Assembly: GCA_963942565.1 (NCBI GenBank)
Contig: OZ012690.1
Location: 35,464,385-35,528,384 of the forward strand
Length of the DNA stretch: 64,000 nt
Direction: 5' to 3'
DNA from: Maea johnstoni
Taxonomy: Eukaryota > Annelida > Polychaeta > Spionida > Magelonidae
Positions 63,820 to 64,000 of the stretch are shown here, piece by piece (within the stretch, counting starts at the first letter, position 1; each line of letters opens with the position of its first letter). Made by a program: the position numbers and the translations under genes. The notes beneath the pieces are model-generated. The model was not told where the DNA came from. It was given only the letters and a program-made list of their open reading frames with translations, and did no database searches.

Positions 63820-64000
63820 ATGTCTAATATATCGTACCAGCAGCCACAAAGAACAATCGGAGTTCGAAAATTTTGACTGTTAGAAACTTTTAGCAAATAT
63901 TGGAGGCACTGAATGTGCATAAATTCAAACATTCCTTGTTTTCGTGACTGCCGTAAAAAACAAACTATAACGCATATTTTAGTTTCGGTCCTTTCTTTTT
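63820..64000 (+). other. 3' sequence of the piggyBac element
   Basis: About 180 bp of non-coding sequence after the stop, running to the window edge; no terminal repeat reached. Confidence 0.5.

Larger units (their letters stand above)
61480..64000 (+). mobile_element. piggyBac-type DNA transposon, left end and transposase
   Basis: The left end is TTAA followed by CCCATTTTATGCGCGATACG (61484), the TTAA-CCC arrangement of piggyBac elements. Just inside is a 19-bp inverted pair (61498-61516 against 61535-61553, two mismatches), and further in a second imperfect dyad (61717-61740 against 61758-61786). An uninterrupted transposase frame follows. No GGG-TTAA end occurs before base 64000, so the right end lies outside the window. 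The intact frame and clean left end suggest a young, possibly still competent copy. Confidence 0.85.

Overview
The window is repeat-dense, AT-rich eukaryotic DNA, most likely from a marine invertebrate animal. The grounds are spliceosomal intron signals, LINE and tRNA-derived SINE remains, a piggyBac transposase, long microsatellites and very low gene density. The phylum cannot be fixed from sequence alone; a non-vertebrate deuterostome or a lophotrochozoan would fit. I see no convincing host gene. Every long open frame belongs to a transposable element.

Layout: 1-5.6 kb holds TTAA-flanked MITEs, a degenerate minisatellite and a minus-strand SINE. A 5'-truncated LINE with reverse transcriptase lies at about 5.6-8.3 kb. 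From 8.3 to 22 kb is mostly unique or unrecognised sequence with scattered MITEs, a TA-flanked MITE with 30-bp inverted ends (13.5-14.0 kb) and a SINE (15.1 kb). A 129/151-bp satellite fills 22.6-24.5 kb. From 24.5 to 34 kb is a dense MITE field with LINE 3' ends at 25.5 and 29.2 kb. From 34 to 39 kb are tandem repeats, including a 40-bp minisatellite split by a SINE. From 39 to 49.6 kb are more MITEs, a 147-bp hairpin (43.1 kb) and unique blocks. From 49.6 to 51.5 kb is an A-rich tract, into which a 6.3-kb DNA transposon has inserted (51.5-57.85 kb). The last 2.5 kb is the left part of an apparently whole piggyBac element with an intact 554-aa transposase; its right end is outside the window.

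Two things stand out. First, the 51.5-57.85 kb element has matching 29-bp terminal inverted repeats and encodes a large multi-exon protein of a family known from many invertebrate genomes as uncharacterised proteins (motifs MDFAENY, TDSPYSQYRNK, GHGKGPCDGVGG). I cannot assign it to a named transposase superfamily. Second, dozens of short foldback elements (called TTAA-A, TTAA-B and TTAA-C here) begin TTAACCC and end GGGTTAA, matching the left end of the piggyBac element. A piggyBac-type transposase is therefore the plausible source of their mobility. They sit abutted at shared TTAA sites, nested in each other and in SINEs and minisatellites, giving a relative insertion order.

Copy boundaries of MITEs and degenerate repeats were read by eye. 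They are good to a few bases for intact copies and to tens of bases for degraded ones.
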